Source of the DNA: Neisseriaceae bacterium
GTDB lineage: Bacteria > Pseudomonadota > Gammaproteobacteria > Burkholderiales > UBA11063
Length of the DNA: 18,717 nucleotides
Assembly: GCA_947441745.1 (NCBI GenBank)
Contig: CANEUJ010000014.1
Coordinates: 1 to 18,717, forward strand
Direction of reading: 5' to 3'
Below are positions 16,378 through 18,717 of this stretch, one piece after another. The stretch's first letter is position 1, and every line of letters begins with the position of its first letter. Below the pieces are notes generated by a model, which was given only the letters and a program-made list of their open reading frames with translations, did no database searches and was not told the origin of the DNA. Both the position numbers and the translations under genes were made by a program.

Positions 16378-16412
16378 GTTAAATCAGATAGTGAATTTAC
16401 TATCTGTAAACC
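16378..16412. terminator. Hairpin between the glycan operon and the permease gene
   Basis: A perfect 8-bp stem (CAGATAGT 16385-16392 with ACTATCTG 16399-16406) around a 6-base loop is extended by GGTT/AACC (16378-16381 with 16409-16412) across a small internal loop. It lies 53 bases after the sugar transferase stop and just upstream of the permease promoter. The minus-strand tail (ATTTAACC) is only weakly U-rich, so it may be an imperfect terminator of the glycan operon or an operator of the permease promoter. Confidence 0.4.
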
Positions 16413-16464
16413 TAGACTAAGGAAGATATTATTTAACTCCCATCTATAATCATTGAAGCCAAAT

Positions 16465-17064
16465 TCATTTTATTATAATTTTCTTAATTGTAGCAAGAAT
16501 TATAATAGTGTCTTGAAGGAGTGAGCGGGTTTTTACATATTTGACCGCATAGGCAAGCTTTTTGGGCATAATATCATTAATATAGCTAGTTTTAGGATCA
16601 ATAGTTTTTGATAATAACAAACTTTCATTAATCATAATAATAGACGACCAATCTGTAATTCCTGGACAAACCGATAGGACAATTTTTTTAACGTCTTCTG
16701 GATATAACTTTACGTACTCAGGAACTTCGGGACGTGGCCCAACTAAGGACATCTTGCCTGAAATCACATCCAGTAGCTGAGGTAGCTCATCGAGTTTATA
16801 TTTTCTTAAAAATTTACCAATAGAGGTAACCCTAACATCTTCACCAACAGTGATTTTAAGTCCAAGTGATTCTGCATTAGCTACCATAGTCCTAAATTTG
16901 TGAATACGAAAATGTTTACCATATCTCCCTACACGAGTTTGCCTAAAAAAAATCTTACCACGGCTGCCAAATTTGATTAAAATTGCAATAATTATAAAAA
17001 ATGGGCTAAGTAGCATCAAGCCAAGCATAGAAAAAACAATATCAAAAATACGCTTTACTAGCAT
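16465..17064 (-). CDS. Initiating sugar-phosphate transferase (PglC-like, polyprenyl-phosphate phosphoglycosyl transferase)
   Basis: This enzyme family transfers a sugar-1-phosphate from a UDP-sugar onto undecaprenyl phosphate at the inner membrane, the first lipid-linked step in building a glycan. The 199-residue protein is of the small monotopic type. It has a re-entrant hydrophobic helix at about 7-31 (with SPFF), FRQTRVGRYGK (40-50), FRIHKFRTM (52-60), the catalytic Asp-Glu pair D92-E93 in YKLDELPQLL, and GKMSLVGPRPEVPEY. The C-terminal PGITDWSS takes the place of the PGITGLAQ often seen. It lacks the extra N-terminal helices of WcaJ/WbaP. Its start codon overlaps the stop of the aminotransferase (TAATG), so the two are translationally coupled, and its sugar substrate is probably made by that aminotransferase's pathway. 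Confidence 0.93.
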   Translation of the reverse strand: MLVKRIFDIVFSMLGLMLLSPFFIIIAILIKFGSRGKIFFRQTRVGRYGKHFRIHKFRTMVANAESLGLKITVGEDVRVTSIGKFLRKYKLDELPQLLDVISGKMSLVGPRPEVPEYVKLYPEDVKKIVLSVCPGITDWSSIIMINESLLLSKTIDPKTSYINDIMPKKLAYAVKYVKTRSLLQDTIIILATIKKIIIK

Positions 17065-18224
17065 TAGTTAAGTATTTCTTTAATAGTATGGATAACATGC
17101 ATTTGATCATCATCAGTCATTTTGGTATATAGTGGGAGAGATACTGCATTTTTATAATATTTTGTTGCATTGGGAAACTGAGCATCTTCCAAACTATAAC
17201 GCTCTTTCCAATATGGTTGCATATGAAGTGGAATATAATGAACTGATGTTCCAATACCTTTATCACTCATAGCTTGTATAAATTCATTCCGTGATATTCT
17301 ATCAGTATTTAACTGGCAACAAAATAAATGCCATGAATGTAGGTCTGTTGCAGGGTTTTTGATATCAGGTGGCAAAATAAGAGGCAATGATACTAATTCG
17401 CTTAAATACCTTTGTGCTATTGTTTGACGCATCAACTGAAATTTATCAGCCTTTGCCAATTGACAAATACCAATACTACTAGCTATATCACTTAGATTAT
17501 ATTTAAAACCAGGAGCGATAACCTCATAATACCAAGCAGGCGTTTTGGAAGTGAATCTATCAAAAGCGTCACGATTTATGCCATGTAAGCGCATAACTTT
17601 ACAGCGTTTGATAATTTCTGGGTTTTTACTAACTATCATACCACCCTCACCAGTTGTAATAGTTTTATTAGCATAAAAACTATAAACTATAGCATCACTA
17701 TCATGTTGCCCTATCATCACGTTATTGATTATACTGGGACAAGTATGAGCAGCATCTTCTATCACACGAAGATTATGTTTTTTAGCTATTGCTAATATTG
17801 CATCCATTTTGCATGGCAAACCACCAATATGCACTGGAATAATAGCTTTGGTTTTTTTGGTGATTTTACTCTCAATTTGACTAATATCAAGGCATAGTGT
17901 ATCTAAATCACAATCAACAAATATCGGGTCAGCTCCCAAATATCTTACCACTTCTGCTGTTGCAGTAAAAGTAAGGGTTGGTACTATTACTTCATCGCCC
18001 TCTTTTATCCCGCATGCTTCAAGAGCTAAATGTAGTCCCGCAGTTGCCGAATTAACCGCAATAGCATCAACACCACTACCAATGTATGAAGCAAATTGTT
18101 TTTCAAACTCCAATGTCGATGGGCCAGTTGTAACCCAACCCGAGCGAAGAGTATTTACAACAGCCTCAATCTCTTCCTCACCAATATCAGGAAGTGCAAA
18201 AGGAATGAATTTGGCTCCAGACAT
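17064..18224 (-). CDS. DegT/DnrJ/EryC1-family sugar aminotransferase (ArnB/PglE-like)
   Basis: A PLP-dependent enzyme that adds an amino group to a keto sugar linked to a nucleotide, usually at C-4 and with glutamate as donor. The 386-residue protein has the family order: SGWVTTGP (28-35), NSATAGLHLAL (58-68), EDAAH (156-160) contacting the PLP ring, and YSFYANKTITTGEGG (181-195) with the PLP-binding lysine at K187. PGFKYNLSDI follows, then the C-terminal GIGTSVHYIPLHMQPYW. The pattern is closest to ArnB/PglE/VioA-type enzymes rather than to WbpE/WlbC. This makes a UDP-4-keto-6-deoxy sugar the most likely substrate, by inference. Both its ends overlap neighbours by one base (TAATG): upstream a YcfL-like lipoprotein gene, downstream the PglC-like transferase. 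The required dehydratase and acetyltransferase are not in the window. Confidence 0.92.
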   Translation of the reverse strand: MSGAKFIPFALPDIGEEEIEAVVNTLRSGWVTTGPSTLEFEKQFASYIGSGVDAIAVNSATAGLHLALEACGIKEGDEVIVPTLTFTATAEVVRYLGADPIFVDCDLDTLCLDISQIESKITKKTKAIIPVHIGGLPCKMDAILAIAKKHNLRVIEDAAHTCPSIINNVMIGQHDSDAIVYSFYANKTITTGEGGMIVSKNPEIIKRCKVMRLHGINRDAFDRFTSKTPAWYYEVIAPGFKYNLSDIASSIGICQLAKADKFQLMRQTIAQRYLSELVSLPLILPPDIKNPATDLHSWHLFCCQLNTDRISRNEFIQAMSDKGIGTSVHYIPLHMQPYWKERYSLEDAQFPNATKYYKNAVSLPLYTKMTDDDQMHVIHTIKEILN

Positions 18225-18610
18225 TATTTATAAACTTTCATACTAGCACCAGTTGAGCTAATTTCAACTCTAAAATCACTAACTTGATCTGAGTTTGAAG
18301 AGCATTCAACAGTTTGAGATTGTCCACCATAAATCTGTAATGGCGTCCATTGGACTTGACCGCTTAAATCAAATTTATTTGAATCATAAAAATGACAACG
18401 ATAATAAATATCTTGTGGCGTATCATTTGAGTCATTTACAATAGTAGCCTGAGCTATAAAAACTCCATTTACATACTTGGTGCGTAAGTCAGTAATTTCA
18501 ATATTTTTTACTTCACCAATAACATTAGTTTTACTTTTAATTGTACCTGTGCTACCACAAGCAACAAGACTTCCTAACAAGCCAACTGATATAATAACCT
18601 TTTTTAACAT
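18224..18610 (-). CDS. YcfL-like lipoprotein (DUF1425)
   Basis: A 128-residue predicted lipoprotein: short basic start MLKK, hydrophobic stretch 5-16 and lipobox LVAC with lipidated C18. The mature part shows an immunoglobulin-like beta fold pattern with AQATIVNDSNDTPQDIYYRCHFYDSN and a closing GGQSQTVECSS, resembling YcfL, the lipoprotein often encoded near lpoB. Two cysteines in the mature part (in YYRCHF and TVECSS) could form a disulfide. Start: ATG 18610, with an excellent AAGGAG six bases upstream. The stop overlaps the aminotransferase start (TAATG), so it is the first readable gene of the glycan operon. No role in sugar chemistry is evident. It may be a historical fusion of two operons. 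A repeat element lies just upstream. Confidence 0.75.
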   Translation of the reverse strand: MLKKVIISVGLLGSLVACGSTGTIKSKTNVIGEVKNIEITDLRTKYVNGVFIAQATIVNDSNDTPQDIYYRCHFYDSNKFDLSGQVQWTPLQIYGGQSQTVECSSNSDQVSDFRVEISSTGASMKVYK

Positions 18611-18643
18611 ATATTACTCCTTAATAATAAATAAAAATCTTAG

Positions 18644-18717
18644 TGCAAGTGCATGGATCCCATCCTGCGATGGGATGACCCGTAACGTTGCAAGTGCATG
18701 GATCCCATCCTGCGATG
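18644..18717. repeat. 45-bp tandem repeat with palindromic core (truncated by window edge)
   Basis: A 29-base stretch at 18644-18672 recurs exactly at 18689-18717, giving a period of 45 bases; the second copy runs out of the window. Each copy has the palindrome ATCCCATC-CTGC-GATGGGAT (18657-18676 in copy 1), an 8-bp stem with a 4-base loop. It lies 34 bases upstream of the lipoprotein start and is much GC-richer than its surroundings. It resembles dispersed palindromic repeats of the TGGATCCC...GGGATGAC type seen in several proteobacterial genomes. The core form also recalls the Neisseria dRS3 pattern ATTCCCN8GGGAAT, which is inference. The 16-base interval between copies makes a CRISPR array unlikely. 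Confidence 0.8.

Noticed and set aside
18644..18717. CRISPR array at the right edge
   Set aside because: The interval between repeat copies is only 16 bases and the unit is a hairpin-bearing tandem repeat; no cas gene is visible.

Overview
The window looks like chromosomal DNA of an AT-rich betaproteobacterium, most likely a low-GC relative of the Neisseriales. The main support is the PNPase protein: its N-terminus, the stretch around residues 331-350 and the catalytic region read like Neisseria-type PNPase. This is inferred from remembered family sequences, not from a database search. Coding density is high. The longest gap between genes is about 250 bp (6823-7075), and no rRNA, tRNA, transposase, phage gene or CRISPR array was seen.

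Layout from left to right. The left edge (1-594, minus) holds the first 198 residues of a WbpB/WlbA-like nucleotide-sugar dehydrogenase. Next come pnp and rpsO (minus), the usual ribosomal protein S15 / PNPase pair, with a strong terminator after pnp. A probable dgt-rarA-HAD phosphatase operon follows (minus: dNTP triphosphohydrolase, replication-fork ATPase, HAD hydrolase). Divergent from dgt is a single plus-strand gene (7076-8875) that looks like a methyltransferase/specificity fusion of the type I restriction family whose catalytic motifs have been lost; this is the most unusual gene here. Then come rmuC (minus), fadH (plus), a two-BON-domain lipoprotein (minus), a YaiI/YqxD-family gene (plus, start corrected to 13017), and a minus-strand pair of an APC-family amino acid permease and an RhlE-type DEAD-box helicase. 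The right edge is a tightly coupled minus-strand operon: YcfL-like lipoprotein, ArnB/PglE-like sugar aminotransferase and PglC-like initiating sugar-phosphate transferase, joined by two TAATG stop/start overlaps.

The left-edge dehydrogenase and the right-edge aminotransferase and phosphoglycosyl transferase all belong to synthesis of amino-sugar glycans (protein glycosylation, capsule or O-antigen). They bracket an otherwise housekeeping block, and the rest of that pathway should lie outside the window.

Non-coding signals: five probable promoters share the same 11-base pattern TATGNTATAAT (an extended -10) with no recognisable -35. Two of them are identical over 15 bases. The rpsO transcript predicted from such a promoter has a leader of roughly 115 nt with inverted repeats, a candidate S15 autoregulatory element. 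At the right edge a 45-bp tandem repeat containing a perfect 8-bp palindromic stem begins and runs out of the window.
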